DNA of 64,000 nucleotides from Arenibacter sp. F26102 (GCF_023015865.1 NZ_JALKBC010000003.1:310001-374000); one strand, 5' to 3'. Shown: positions 8,352 through 18,614, counted from the stretch's first letter. Translations and numbers: made by a program. Notes: generated by a model not told the origin, from the sequence alone.

Positions 8352-10526
8352 ATGGCAAGAAAAAATCTCCAACAAATTCAACTGAGGTCTGTTCCTGAAA
8401 CGAACACAAAAGACCATGACCCAGTATTGCCATTTGAGACCGCAGAAGGTATTCTCCTGAAAAAAACATATTCCCAGGCAGATATTGAGGATTTGGAACA
8501 TCTAAACTTTGCCGCCGGTATACCTCCCTTTCTCCGAGGACCTTATAGCACCATGTATGTCACCAGACCATGGACTATAAGGCAGTACGCCGGGTTCTCT
8601 ACAGCCGAGGAGAGCAACGCATTTTACAAAAAAAATCTTAAGGCCGGACAAAAGGGCCTTTCTGTAGCCTTTGATCTCCCAACGCATAGAGGATATGACA
8701 GCGACCATCCACGTGTGGTAGGTGATGTCGGAAAAGCCGGGGTAGCTATTGACTCCGTCGAGGATATGAAAATTTTATTCCAGGACATACCTTTGGATAA
8801 AATGTCGGTTTCCATGACCATGAACGGTGCAGTGTTGCCCATATTGGCATTTTATATTGTAGCGGCAGAGGAACAGGGTGTTTTACCAAAAGACCTTTCC
8901 GGAACCATTCAAAATGACATCCTTAAGGAATTTATGGTCAGGAATACCTATATCTACCCTCCTGCCCCATCTATGCAGATCGTTGCAGATATTTTTAAAT
9001 ATACCAGTATGTTTATGCCCCAATTTAATAGCATAAGCATTTCCGGCTATCATATGCACGAGGCAGGCGCAACCGCCGACATTGAATTGGCCTATACCCT
9101 GGCCGATGGATTGGAATATATTAGGACGGGGTTAAAAGCTGGATTGAATATAGACGATTTTGCCCCAAGATTGTCCTTCTTTTGGGGCATTGGAATGAAC
9201 CATTTTATGGAAATTGCAAAAATGCGGGCCGGCAGAATGCTCTGGGCCAAATTAGTAAAACAATTCAACCCAAAAAATGAGAAGTCGCTTACCCTAAGGA
9301 CCCATTGCCAAACCAGTGGATGGAGCCTTACCGAGCAAGACCCGTTCAATAACATTACAAGGACAACTATAGAGGCTTCCGCGGCAGTTTTTGGCGGCAC
9401 CCAGAGCCTACATACCAATGCCTTGGACGAAGCCATTGCCTTGCCTACGGATTTTTCTGCACGTATTGCCCGCAATACCCAATTATATTTACAAAAAGAG
9501 ACGGAAATTACAAAAACGGTTGACCCCTGGGCAGGTAGTTATTATCTGGAAAAACTAACGGACGAAATTGCTCATAAAGCTTGGACACTCATCGAAGAAG
9601 TAGAAGCCTTGGGCGGTATGACCATGGCTATTGAGGCCGGTATCCCTAAATTAAGGATCGAGGAGGCCTCTGCAAAAAAACAAGCCCGAATTGACAGTGG
9701 AAGGGATATCATCGTTGGCATCAATAAATACAGGACCAAGGAAGAAGATACCCTTCAAATATTGGAAGTTGATAATGCCGAGGTTAGAAGGCAACAATTG
9801 GCACGCCTGCAAGTCGTCAAGGAAAAAAGAAATGAAAGTAACGTTAAGCAATCACTGCAGAAACTTACCGAAGTCGCAAAACAAAGAATTAAGTCCCAAG
9901 CTCCCAAAACAACCAGCGAATCTGCTGTAAATGAGGAAAATTTATTAGCTTTAGCTATCGAGGCTGCCAGGGCAAGAGCTACATTGGGCGAGATCAGTAC
10001 TGCATTGGAGATTGCTTTTGGTAGGCATAAGGCAACTATAAATTCGTTTACGGGAGTGTATTCAAAAGAAATAAAGGGAGATGAGAGTTTTGGCAAGGCC
10101 AGGGAAATGGCAGACAAGTTTGCCGAACAGGAAGGCCGTAGACCTAGGATAATGATTGCCAAAATGGGTCAGGACGGTCACGACCGGGGATCTAAAGTGG
10201 TAGCAACAGCATATGCCGACCTAGGTTTTGATGTAGATATTGGCCCGCTCTTCCAAACTCCGGCCGAAGTGGCAAAACAAGCTGTGGAAAACGATGTACA
10301 TGTTTTGGGAATTTCTTCCTTGGCGGGCGGACACAAGACCTTGGTGCCCCAAGTACTACAGGAGTTAAAATCCTACGGTCGGGAAGATATTATGGTAATC
10401 GTGGGCGGAGTAATCCCAAAACAGGATTATGATTATTTGTACGATGCCGGGACCGTAGCCATTTTTGGTCCAGGCACTAAAATAACCGATACAGCTATTC
10501 AACTTCTGGAAATCCTGAGCGCATAA
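8352..10526 (+). CDS. mutB: Methylmalonyl-CoA mutase large catalytic subunit
   Basis: The protein has 724 residues, the usual length. The N-terminal TIM barrel holds '[18 protein letters not shown]' near residue 75, typical of CoA-binding acyl-CoA mutases. The C-terminal cobalamin-binding domain carries the DxHxxG motif as D608-G-H610-D-R-G613; H610 would be the lower axial ligand of cobalt. It depends on adenosylcobalamin and links propionate or odd-chain metabolism to succinyl-CoA. It needs mutA, just upstream, as partner. No cobalamin riboswitch is visible ahead of either gene. The 3' side opens into a 556-bp gap. Confidence 0.96.
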   Translation: MARKNLQQIQLRSVPETNTKDHDPVLPFETAEGILLKKTYSQADIEDLEHLNFAAGIPPFLRGPYSTMYVTRPWTIRQYAGFSTAEESNAFYKKNLKAGQKGLSVAFDLPTHRGYDSDHPRVVGDVGKAGVAIDSVEDMKILFQDIPLDKMSVSMTMNGAVLPILAFYIVAAEEQGVLPKDLSGTIQNDILKEFMVRNTYIYPPAPSMQIVADIFKYTSMFMPQFNSISISGYHMHEAGATADIELAYTLADGLEYIRTGLKAGLNIDDFAPRLSFFWGIGMNHFMEIAKMRAGRMLWAKLVKQFNPKNEKSLTLRTHCQTSGWSLTEQDPFNNITRTTIEASAAVFGGTQSLHTNALDEAIALPTDFSARIARNTQLYLQKETEITKTVDPWAGSYYLEKLTDEIAHKAWTLIEEVEALGGMTMAIEAGIPKLRIEEASAKKQARIDSGRDIIVGINKYRTKEEDTLQILEVDNAEVRRQQLARLQVVKEKRNESNVKQSLQKLTEVAKQRIKSQAPKTTSESAVNEENLLALAIEAARARATLGEISTALEIAFGRHKATINSFTGVYSKEIKGDESFGKAREMADKFAEQEGRRPRIMIAKMGQDGHDRGSKVVATAYADLGFDVDIGPLFQTPAEVAKQAVENDVHVLGISSLAGGHKTLVPQVLQELKSYGREDIMVIVGGVIPKQDYDYLYDAGTVAIFGPGTKITDTAIQLLEILSA

Positions 10527-11082
10527 AGTTCTTAAACCGACAGAAATGACCTGAGTTCGATTGATTTTTAATTATTAATAAACTATTTAGGATATTGTTT
10601 TCCGGTCGAGCTTGCCTTCAGGGGTAGGTAAAGGAGAGGCCTTATTTTAAAGATATAATTGTCCAAAAGCTCGCTACTGAGCTTAAGTCGACAGAAATAT
10701 AAACTTCAAATTATTGATTATCAATTGATTGAGTGTTATTTCAAATCAAGTACATATTAAATGGGGTTAAACTTCAGAGTAAGGCTTGAACCAAAATTAG
10801 GAAATAAACCCAATATCCAGGGAATTTAACCAATGACCCCTCTTTTTTGAGCTTCGTTCTACAATTTTCCTACAATGAGGTTAAGGCTTTGAATAATTGG
10901 GTCTCATTAATAAGTTGTGTATAAGTGATTCGTAAAAAAACAATAAACCTCTAAGAGCCTGACAACAAATCCCATAGAACTTTAACGCACTTTAACGCTA
11001 AAGACTACAGTTATTCACCCAGTGTTAACAAAATACATTTTATAACAACTTAAATAATCGTATTTTTACCCCCTAACTTACT
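10527..11082. other. 556-bp intergenic region upstream of parA
   Basis: No ORF is credible here. It contains an imperfect direct repeat, CTTAAACCGACAGAAAT at 10531-10547 and CTTAAGTCGACAGAAAT at 10682-10698 (15 of 17 identical). It also has a tandem CTTTAACGC pair at about 10979-10998. On the minus strand at 10916-10924 lies a TTATACACA, which fits the DnaA-box pattern TTATNCACA; TTATTCACC at 11011-11019 is one base off. The last 40 bp carry TATTTTTA, a near-match to the -7 box, ahead of parA. A replication-origin role is only a possibility, because two boxes in AT-rich DNA can occur by chance. Confidence 0.5.
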
Positions 11083-11862
11083 ATGATAATGGGCAAAATA
11101 ATTGCTATTGCTAATCAAAAAGGTGGTGTAGGAAAAACTACAACTTCGGTAAATTTGGCCGCCTCTTTGGGTGTATTGGAAAAAAAAGTATTACTAATAG
11201 ACGCTGACCCCCAAGCTAATGCAACTTCAGGATTAGGATTGGATGTGGATAGTATCGAATTGGGAACATACCAATTATTGGAACACACCAAAACTGCTGA
11301 AGAAACTATCGTTAAGACCTCCTCCCCAAATGTAGATCTTATCCCGGCACATATTGACCTTGTGGCTATCGAAATCGAATTGGTAGATAAGGATGATCGG
11401 GAATATATGATGAAAAAAGCCATTCGTGGATTAAAGGACAAATACGACTATATTCTTATAGATTGCGCACCTTCACTTGGACTTTTAACATTGAACGCCC
11501 TTACGGCTGCCGATTCTGTGATGATACCTATACAATGCGAATATTTTGCTTTGGAAGGATTGGGCAAATTACTGAATACGATTAAGAGTGTTCAAAAAAT
11601 ACATAATCCGGATTTGGATATAGAAGGAATGGTACTTACCATGTACGATTCCAGGTTAAGGCTATCCAACCAAGTTGTGGAAGAGGTTAAAAAGCATTTT
11701 TCCGAAATGGTGTTCGATACGATCATACAAAGAAATGTTCGGTTAAGTGAAGCCCCAAGTTATGGGGAGAGCATTATTAAATATGATGCCAGTAGTAAGG
11801 GAGCCGCCAATTATTTAAATTTGGCACATGAAGTAGTTGTGAAAAACAAGGAGACAGCATAA
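11083..11862 (+). CDS. parA: Chromosome-partitioning ATPase ParA/Soj
   Basis: A 259-residue ParA ATPase. The deviant Walker A motif K-G-G-V-G-K-T-T lies at about residues 12-19 and 'YDYILIDCAPSLGLLTLNAL' carries the Walker B region. ParA binds DNA non-specifically and, stimulated by ParB bound at parS, segregates origins. The family-typical start 'MGKIIAIANQKGG' corresponds to the second ATG at 11089, so translation may begin there. The stop overlaps the parB start (TAATG), showing coupled translation. Full length suggests the chromosomal system, not a plasmid one. Confidence 0.96.
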   Translation: MIMGKIIAIANQKGGVGKTTTSVNLAASLGVLEKKVLLIDADPQANATSGLGLDVDSIELGTYQLLEHTKTAEETIVKTSSPNVDLIPAHIDLVAIEIELVDKDDREYMMKKAIRGLKDKYDYILIDCAPSLGLLTLNALTAADSVMIPIQCEYFALEGLGKLLNTIKSVQKIHNPDLDIEGMVLTMYDSRLRLSNQVVEEVKKHFSEMVFDTIIQRNVRLSEAPSYGESIIKYDASSKGAANYLNLAHEVVVKNKETA

Positions 11863-12788
11863 TGGCGAAAGCAATAAAAAAACAAGCGTTGGGCCGCGGT
11901 TTATCAGCCCTATTAAAAGATCCGGAAAACGATATACAATCGGCCACGGACAAGAACGCCGACAAAGTAGTGGGCAACATAGTAGAATTGGATTTGGAGG
12001 CGATAGACGTTAATCCATTTCAGCCCCGTTCCAATTTTAATGACGAAGCCTTGCAGGAATTGGCTTCTTCTATAAAGGAATTGGGGGTTATCCAGCCAAT
12101 AACGGTAAGAAAACTAGATTTCAATAAGTATCAATTAGTTTCTGGTGAACGTAGGTACAGGGCATCCAAATTAATTGGACTGGAGACCATACCGGCCTAT
12201 ATCCGCATTGCAAATGACCAGGAATCCCTGGAAATGGCCTTGGTCGAAAATATTCAACGACAGGACTTAGATCCCATAGAAATTGCTCTTTCCTATCAAA
12301 GATTGATTGATGAAATTCAGTTGACACAGGAAAAAATGAGTGAGAGGGTAGGCAAAAAACGCTCTACGATCACCAACTATTTAAGATTGCTAAGGTTAGA
12401 CCCTATTATTCAGACAGGAATAAGGGACGGTTTTGTAACTATGGGCCACGGAAGGGCTTTGGTAAATGTGGATAAAAAGCAAGATCAAATTGCTCTATAC
12501 GAAAAAATAGTAGGTGAAAATCTTTCGGTCAGGGACACGGAAAAAGCCGTAAAGGATTATCAAGAAGGTAATACCGATACAGACCCGATTAATTCCGCAG
12601 TGACAAAAGGCCAAAAGAAATCGGCCATAAACCCCGATTTTATTGACAAAAACCTTGGTCATCTTTCAGATTTTTTATCTGTAAAAGTAGATATTAAAGC
12701 TTCTGAAAAAGGGAAAGGAAAAATCACTATACCCTTTCATTCCAAGGAGGAATTCAATAGGCTAAAAAAATTGATTACGGGTGAGTAA
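11862..12788 (+). CDS. parB: Chromosome-partitioning protein ParB/Spo0J
   Basis: A 308-residue ParB. The N-terminal nuclease-like CTP-binding domain includes 'VSGERRYRASK' (about residues 91-101) and 'ENIQRQDLDPIEIA', followed by the helix-turn-helix 'KMSERVGKKRSTITNYLRLL' that binds parS. The C-terminus is a short dimerisation domain. The first codon overlaps the parA stop and the last 8 bp overlap the next gene, so three genes are translationally linked. I found no perfect parS palindrome in this window. Confidence 0.96.
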   Translation: MAKAIKKQALGRGLSALLKDPENDIQSATDKNADKVVGNIVELDLEAIDVNPFQPRSNFNDEALQELASSIKELGVIQPITVRKLDFNKYQLVSGERRYRASKLIGLETIPAYIRIANDQESLEMALVENIQRQDLDPIEIALSYQRLIDEIQLTQEKMSERVGKKRSTITNYLRLLRLDPIIQTGIRDGFVTMGHGRALVNVDKKQDQIALYEKIVGENLSVRDTEKAVKDYQEGNTDTDPINSAVTKGQKKSAINPDFIDKNLGHLSDFLSVKVDIKASEKGKGKITIPFHSKEEFNRLKKLITGE

Positions 12789-13428
12789 ATCTCTTATTTC
12801 TCTGGCTGTATATTTTCTTGTTATAACTTTCGGACTTGCCCAAGAGGAAGAAAATACTACCCAGGCATCAGATACCATTAATACCACACTTAAAAAGGAG
12901 GGGGTTTCCGTAGTAGACACCTTAAAGGTCAAAAGAAGAGCCATAAATCCTTTGGCGCCAAGTAAGGCGGCCTTCTATTCAGCAGTATTTCCCGGACTCG
13001 GTCAAATATACAATAGACGTTATTGGAAAGCGCCCATTGTTTACGCAATAATGGGTGGTGGAATATATGGCTACATATACAATGACGACCTCTATGACCG
13101 TTTTAGAACGGCATTTAAACGTAGGCAGGCAGGATTTACAGATGATGAATTTTATGATCTGGGAACACCCAATGCCCCTGGGGCTGATCCAGACTTTTCC
13201 GAAGCAGCCCTGGAAAGTGCACAGGAAAGATATCAAGAAGATAGGGATTTATGGCTGCTGGTCACCATTGCCATGTATGCCCTAAATATTGTTGATGCGA
13301 ATGTTGATGCACATTTAAAACAATTTAACGTGGATGATGACCTAAGTATGGATTTAAAACCATATTTGGACCTGGACGCCATTACCGCCAAACCAGTTTA
13401 TGGCTTGGCCCTAACCATTAAGTTTTAA
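12781..13428 (+). CDS. DUF5683 membrane protein
   Basis: A 215-residue protein starting with GTG inside the end of parB. It has a signal peptide ending near 'FGLAQ', then 'PLAPSKAAFYSAVFPGLGQIYNRRYWKAPIVYA', split between a conserved Pro/Gly-rich motif and a membrane segment at about residues 80-100, and a second hydrophobic stretch at about 160-175. This layout is typical of DUF5683, which in flavobacteria commonly sits between parB and dapB. The function is unknown; the 'FPGLGQ' region recalls small envelope proteins of the TM2 type. The position suggests conserved gene order more than a partitioning role. Confidence 0.82.
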   Translation: MSKSLISLAVYFLVITFGLAQEEENTTQASDTINTTLKKEGVSVVDTLKVKRRAINPLAPSKAAFYSAVFPGLGQIYNRRYWKAPIVYAIMGGGIYGYIYNDDLYDRFRTAFKRRQAGFTDDEFYDLGTPNAPGADPDFSEAALESAQERYQEDRDLWLLVTIAMYALNIVDANVDAHLKQFNVDDDLSMDLKPYLDLDAITAKPVYGLALTIKF

Positions 13429-13431
13429 TTT

Positions 13432-14133
13432 ATGAATATTGCCTTGTTCGGATATGGTAAAATGGGTAAAATGATCGAACAGATCGCCCTTAAAAGAAAC
13501 CATACTATTGTAGCAAAAATTGATTTGGATTCAACTGATGTAGATTTTTCCAAAATCGACGTTGCCATTGATTTTAGTATGCCCAACGCCGCTTTTGGAA
13601 ACATTAAAAACTGCCTAGAGCACAAGGTCCCCATCATTTCAGGAACTACCGGCTGGTTGGAAGATTACCAAAAAGCCGTGGACCTTTGCAATGAAAACCA
13701 AGGCGCATTTATCTACGCCTCCAACTTTAGCTTAGGGGTTAACCTTTTTTTTGAGCTTAATTCCTATTTGGCAAAAATGATAGGTTCCCAAAAACAATAC
13801 CGAGTTTCCATGGAAGAAATCCACCATACACAAAAATTGGATGCACCTAGCGGAACAGCAATTACTTTGGCCGAAGGCGTTATTAACGAAACCGATTATA
13901 CAAAATGGAAATTGGACAATGCAGGGGATAACGAAATTCCTATTACAGCTAAGCGTATCGCCGATACTCCTGGAACCCATACTGTTTCCTATGAAAGCGA
14001 AGTAGATGGCATTGAAATTAAACATACCGCCTATAACAGGGAAGGTTTTGCACTAGGGGCTGTAATAGCAGCAGAATGGATTGTGGGAAAAACAGGGGTC
14101 TTCACCATGAAAGACGTGTTAAACCTTAGTTAA
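13432..14133 (+). CDS. dapB: 4-hydroxy-tetrahydrodipicolinate reductase
   Basis: A 233-residue DapB, which reduces hydroxy-tetrahydrodipicolinate with NAD(P)H in lysine and diaminopimelate synthesis. The Rossmann motif 'FGYGKMGKMIE' is at the N-terminus (residues 4-14), and the catalytic and substrate-binding segment 'EIHHTQKLDAPSGTA' is intact in the middle. It starts 3 bp after the DUF5683 gene, so it belongs to the parAB operon. Its link to peptidoglycan precursors may explain the neighbouring signal peptidase gene only as a gene-order habit. Confidence 0.95.
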   Translation: MNIALFGYGKMGKMIEQIALKRNHTIVAKIDLDSTDVDFSKIDVAIDFSMPNAAFGNIKNCLEHKVPIISGTTGWLEDYQKAVDLCNENQGAFIYASNFSLGVNLFFELNSYLAKMIGSQKQYRVSMEEIHHTQKLDAPSGTAITLAEGVINETDYTKWKLDNAGDNEIPITAKRIADTPGTHTVSYESEVDGIEIKHTAYNREGFALGAVIAAEWIVGKTGVFTMKDVLNLS

Positions 14134-14218
14134 GGAACGTAACAAAAATCAACTTAAAATGACTTAAAGATTGACGAGTTCTTAAAAGCCCATCAATCTT
14201 TAAATAATAATTACCAAT

Positions 14219-15949
14219 ATGAACGGAACACAGTGGATTATTTTTATTTTAATTATTCAGGTAATACATTTTTTAGGCACCTGGAAATTATACGTAAAAG
14301 CAGGCAGAAAAGCTTGGGAAGCTGCCATCCCTGTATATAATGCAATTGTTCTGATGCAGATTATCAACAGACCTAAATGGTGGGTAATATTGCTTTTTAT
14401 CCCAATCATTAATTTATTGATGTTTCCGGTGGTCTGGGTTGAAACCCTTAGAAGTTTTGGAAAAAACAGCTTATTGGATACCTGGTTGGCCATATTGACC
14501 TTGGGGCTTTATATTTATTATGTCAACTATTTTGAAGACGTAAAATATATTGAAAACAGGGATATACACCCAAAAAGTGCGTTAGGCGAGTGGGTCAGTT
14601 CCATTGTATTTGCCATTGTGGCCGCTACCTTGGTCCATACCTATCTGATCCAACCATTTGTTATTCCCACAAGTTCTTTGGAAAAAACCCTGTTGGTGGG
14701 CGATTTCCTATTCGTCAGCAAATTTCACTATGGAGCAAGGATACCAATGACTACTGTGGCCGCACCTATGGTTCACGATACCTTACCCGTACTGAAAACC
14801 AGATCTTACGTTGCCGATGTTGACCCCGCTACCTATAGGACCTCAATTTGGAACAAATTACAGTTACCCTATCTTAGATTCCCCGGATTTAAAAAGGTAA
14901 AGCGAAACGACATTGTAGTTTTTAGCTGGCCTGCCGATACGGTTTACCAGTTCTTTAAAAAACAGAAGGGGGTTCGCAAACCCATTGACAAAAAATCGAA
15001 CTACGTAAAACGCTGCGTTGGAATTGCGGGCGATTCCTTGAGCATTAAAGATGGCTACGTTTACATTAATGGCGAAAAAACCGTTTTACCTTATAGGGCA
15101 AAGCCGGAATTCTTACACACGGTTACCGTAGAAGGACAATTTTCCAATGCTGCTATAGAACTTTTGGGCAGGGAGAACCTATCCGGAAACGTAATTCGGG
15201 TTCCAAACAACTCACTACAGCAAGAACGGGCAGCAGAGGTAATAACTGCTATGAATTTGGAACAGATAAAATCAGATTCAACTTATACTTATTTTGCCGG
15301 CAATGTGGGCAACCAAAAGGTTAAGGAATATCTAAAGTCCGAAGACATGAAGAACATGGCGCTCTTTAATCTAACCGAGGCGGAGGCCAGAAATTTCACT
15401 GGAAAGGATGGGATAACCGCAATCGACAAATTTTCCTATAAGAATTCGGACACCTCTGTTTTTCCTCAAAATGCCGCACATCCCGGTACCGTGGACAACA
15501 TGGCTACAATTTATGTTCCCGAAAAGGGAAAAACCGTTCCTCTTAACCTCGATGTACTTCCCATTTATGAAAAGATCATCAAGGAATACGAAGGAAATGA
15601 CCTTAAAGTAAATGGAAATCAGATCATTATTAACGGGGAAGTAAGCAATTCTTATACATTTAAACAAAATTACTACTGGATGATGGGTGATAACAGGCAT
15701 AGGTCGGAAGATAGTCGATTCTGGGGTTATGTCCCTGAGGATCATATTGTAGGAACTCCCATTTTTATATGGATGAGTATAGATGGCATCAATGATGGCA
15801 TGAGCAATTGGAAAGTAAGATGGGACAGGGTTTTTACTACCGTAAACGGCGATGGTGAACCTACCTCCTATTTTAAGTATTTTCTAATCTTATTGGCCGC
15901 ATGGTTTATTTTTGATTTCTTCAGGAAAAAGAAGAAAGTGGAAAATTAA
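14219..15949 (+). CDS. lepB: Signal peptidase I, long Bacteroidota form
   Basis: At 576 residues this is much longer than E. coli LepB (324). Residues 1-115 form several membrane segments with no counterpart in the short enzymes. The catalytic core follows: 'VIPTSSLEKTLLVGDF' with the nucleophile at S153, 'NYVKRCVGIAGDSL' with the general base at K264, and 'GDNRHRSEDSRFWGYVPEDH' starting at G490. About 225 residues separate K264 from the GDNR box, against roughly 125 in E. coli, so a large insertion sits there. A last hydrophobic segment at about 553-569 gives a C-terminal anchor. It removes Sec signal peptides at the periplasmic face. Confidence 0.93.
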   Translation: MNGTQWIIFILIIQVIHFLGTWKLYVKAGRKAWEAAIPVYNAIVLMQIINRPKWWVILLFIPIINLLMFPVVWVETLRSFGKNSLLDTWLAILTLGLYIYYVNYFEDVKYIENRDIHPKSALGEWVSSIVFAIVAATLVHTYLIQPFVIPTSSLEKTLLVGDFLFVSKFHYGARIPMTTVAAPMVHDTLPVLKTRSYVADVDPATYRTSIWNKLQLPYLRFPGFKKVKRNDIVVFSWPADTVYQFFKKQKGVRKPIDKKSNYVKRCVGIAGDSLSIKDGYVYINGEKTVLPYRAKPEFLHTVTVEGQFSNAAIELLGRENLSGNVIRVPNNSLQQERAAEVITAMNLEQIKSDSTYTYFAGNVGNQKVKEYLKSEDMKNMALFNLTEAEARNFTGKDGITAIDKFSYKNSDTSVFPQNAAHPGTVDNMATIYVPEKGKTVPLNLDVLPIYEKIIKEYEGNDLKVNGNQIIINGEVSNSYTFKQNYYWMMGDNRHRSEDSRFWGYVPEDHIVGTPIFIWMSIDGINDGMSNWKVRWDRVFTTVNGDGEPTSYFKYFLILLAAWFIFDFFRKKKKVEN

Positions 15950-16038
15950 TCTAGCAGTAATTGAATGCATCCAAAGGACCGTATTGAAATTGAGAAAGTC
16001 CACTGGTTACATTAATTAACACATATTCAAATCAAATA

Positions 16039-16671
16039 ATGACCCTTCTGCTTCATCCTGGCTACTTTCCCAATATCGCCAATTTTGCTGCGATAGCTCA
16101 AAATGATGTATGCTGGGAGGTGATGGACAACTATCAAAAACAGACCTATCGCAATAGGTGCTTTATCTGTACGGATCTGGGAAAGCACATGCTCAATATT
16201 CCCATAAAACATGTAGGGAACAAAAAGGGTAAACAACGTTATGGTGATGTAAAAATTGACAATGACTATCCTTGGCAAAGACAGCATTGGCGCACCCTGG
16301 AAACCGCATACAGGACCTCCCCGTTTTTCGAGTTCTACGAAGATGATATTGCTCCATTATACCATAGCACATATAATTCTTTAATTGATTTTAACCTCAA
16401 AAGTATTGAGACCATCTGTGAATGTTTGCAAATAGATATGCCTACAGGGATAACTAAGAGCTATGAAGTTGATGTTACCGACAAAATAGACGGAAGGTTT
16501 TTAATAAATTCAAAATCAAAGTTTGTCTTGGAACAGCCAGAATATGTTCAGGTTTTCGATGACAGAAATGACTTTATACCCAACCTAAGTGTTTTGGATC
16601 TTTTATTCAATGAAGGCACAAATGCACTTACCTATCTAAAAGCCCTTAAACTAAACCTGCACAATGCTTAG
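16039..16671 (+). CDS. WbqC family protein
   Basis: A 210-residue protein beginning 'MTLLLHPGYFPNIANFAAIA', the typical N-terminal signature of the WbqC family, followed by 'YQKQTYRNRCFICTD' and 'WRTLETAYRTSPFFEFYEDD'. WbqC-like genes are found in polysaccharide and aminotransferase-linked loci, but no reaction is firmly assigned; no sugar-synthesis genes lie beside it here. It lies 89 bp after lepB and its end overlaps the next gene by 8 bp. Confidence 0.85.
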   Translation: MTLLLHPGYFPNIANFAAIAQNDVCWEVMDNYQKQTYRNRCFICTDLGKHMLNIPIKHVGNKKGKQRYGDVKIDNDYPWQRQHWRTLETAYRTSPFFEFYEDDIAPLYHSTYNSLIDFNLKSIETICECLQIDMPTGITKSYEVDVTDKIDGRFLINSKSKFVLEQPEYVQVFDDRNDFIPNLSVLDLLFNEGTNALTYLKALKLNLHNA

Positions 16672-16972
16672 GTTTTGTGTACACTACGGAATTCATTTTT
16701 TACTTCCAATAGTAATTGGACTGTATTTTTACAAAGAACACCGACTACAAATAATTTTAATACTTTTGGCGGGAATTCTTATTGATCTGGACCATTTATT
16801 GGCCAATCCAATTTTTGATTCCAACCGATGCAGTATCAACTTTCATCTTCTACATACCTATTGGGCCATTTCCGGCTATTTCCTATTATTATTTTTCCAG
16901 AAAACAAGAGTTTTTGGAATAGCCTTTTTAATACATATTTTAGCAGACACGGCAGATTGCTATTTAATGTAA
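16664..16972 (+). CDS. DUF6122 family small membrane protein
   Basis: A 102-residue protein with four hydrophobic segments and conserved polar spots: 'HYGIHFLLP', 'GILIDLDHLLANPIFD' (an Asp/His-rich patch) and 'FLIHILADTADCYLM'. The metal-binding-like H and D residues inside membrane helices resemble the LexA-binding/YdjM-type metal-dependent membrane hydrolases, but that is speculative. The overlap with WbqC suggests co-expression. Function unknown. Confidence 0.75.
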   Translation: MLRFCVHYGIHFLLPIVIGLYFYKEHRLQIILILLAGILIDLDHLLANPIFDSNRCSINFHLLHTYWAISGYFLLLFFQKTRVFGIAFLIHILADTADCYLM

Positions 16973-17227
16973 ATTCACCCAAAGCCACACTTTACTATCT
17001 TCCCAAAATTCACCTGCCCGTGGTTGCCGTCCACCCTAGAGCCTCAGCAACCTACCCTAAGTAGGCTTTGGATCATCTTAGCCCTCTAATTCCCTCCTCC
17101 AATTTTCTCTTTAAACCGGGACTTCAAGAATGAAACAAACACTCTTTGAACATCCTATGAACTTTAAAAATTTATTGCTATTTTGTATAGCGCTTTGCCA
17201 AGGATAAATCTAATTCATATCTAAAAA

Positions 17228-18541
17228 ATGGAAGACCATACAATTAAAGACTCGATTACTCCTGGACGAAGGGAATTCATAAAAAAATCAGGGATAGCAC
17301 TAATAGGGAGCTCATTGGCATACCCATCCGTTTCTTTTGGCGCTAGCGATCTTTATAAGGATTCCCCACTCAAGGTAGGCCTGATCGGTTGTGGTGGGCG
17401 CGGAACTGGAGCAGCAGCTCAGGCATTGGAGGCCGACCCCAATGTGGTTCTATACGCCATGGGGGATGTTTTTGAAGATAGATTGGAGGAAGCCCATGCA
17501 GCGCTTGTAAAGATTGCAGGCGACAAAATTAAAGTGGACAAACAGAACAAGTTTATAGGATTCGATGCCTATCTAAAAGTAATTGACTCTGGCGTAGACG
17601 TGGTATTATTAACTACACCTCCCGCATTTAGACCAGACCATCTAACGGCAGCAGTTAATGCCGGAAAACATGTTTTTTGCGAAAAACCAGTAGCAGTGGA
17701 CGCCCCTGGAGTACACAAAGTTTTGGCGGCAGCAAAAAAAGCCAAAGAGAAAAACCTGTCCTTGGTTTCCGGTTTCTGTTTCAGGTATGATTATCCCAAT
17801 AGGGCTATTTACGGTCGTGTTCTGGATGGGGAAATAGGGGACATTAGGACTGTAACCACTTTTCGCCATGGAGGGGAGGCCTGGTACAAGGAACGCCAAC
17901 CAAATTGGACCGATATGACCTATAACATGCGCAACTGGTATTATTACAATTGGCTATCGGGGGACTTTATTGTAGAACAGGCCGTTCACAGTTTGGACAT
18001 GATGTCTTGGGTGATGGGAGATAAAATGCCGGTAAGTGCAACTGGAACAGGAGGGCGACAGGTTAGGGTAGACAAAAAATACGGCAACATCTTTGATCAC
18101 TTTGCCGTAGAATTTGAATATGCCAATGGGGCAAAAGGCTATCATTTTACGAGGCAACAAAGCGATACCTCCCATAAAAATAGCGTTGAAGTATTTGGTA
18201 GTGATGGCAGCGCCATTGTACATATTGGCCGTAAGTATGAAATTACAGGTAAAAACAAATGGACATACGAGGGTGAAAGAAACAATATGTTCCAAACAGA
18301 ACACGATGAACTCTTCGCTTCTATCAGAAATGGAAACCCAATCAACAATGGTGAATGGATGGCAACCAGTACCATGTTGGCCATTTGGGCCCGGATGGTA
18401 GGCTATACCGGACAGACCATTAGCTGGGAACAGGCCTTCAATTCCCAAGAATCCCTTGGTCCAAAAGTGGATGAATATCATTGGGATTTAAAATGGCCCA
18501 CACCACCCATAGCCGTGCCCGGTAAAACTAAATTTATATAG
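17228..18541 (+). CDS. Tat-exported Gfo/Idh/MocA family oxidoreductase
   Basis: A 437-residue NAD(P)-dependent sugar oxidoreductase. The N-terminus carries a twin-arginine signal, 'RREFIKKSGIALIGSSLAYP' (about residues 14-33), so the folded, cofactor-loaded enzyme is probably sent to the periplasm. The Rossmann motif 'VGLIGCGGRGTGAAA' follows, then 'HVFCEKPVAVD', which contains the family E-K-P motif. Family members oxidise or reduce hydroxyls of sugars and glycosides. It is 73 bp upstream of a DUF1080 gene, a pairing that suggests 3-keto-glycoside chemistry. Substrate unknown. Confidence 0.88.
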   Translation: MEDHTIKDSITPGRREFIKKSGIALIGSSLAYPSVSFGASDLYKDSPLKVGLIGCGGRGTGAAAQALEADPNVVLYAMGDVFEDRLEEAHAALVKIAGDKIKVDKQNKFIGFDAYLKVIDSGVDVVLLTTPPAFRPDHLTAAVNAGKHVFCEKPVAVDAPGVHKVLAAAKKAKEKNLSLVSGFCFRYDYPNRAIYGRVLDGEIGDIRTVTTFRHGGEAWYKERQPNWTDMTYNMRNWYYYNWLSGDFIVEQAVHSLDMMSWVMGDKMPVSATGTGGRQVRVDKKYGNIFDHFAVEFEYANGAKGYHFTRQQSDTSHKNSVEVFGSDGSAIVHIGRKYEITGKNKWTYEGERNNMFQTEHDELFASIRNGNPINNGEWMATSTMLAIWARMVGYTGQTISWEQAFNSQESLGPKVDEYHWDLKWPTPPIAVPGKTKFI

Positions 18542-18614
18542 CATTCCAAATCAACACCAAATACTATTTTAACACCAAGCCTTTAAAGCCTTCTGTACAA
18601 ATACAAACAATCCA

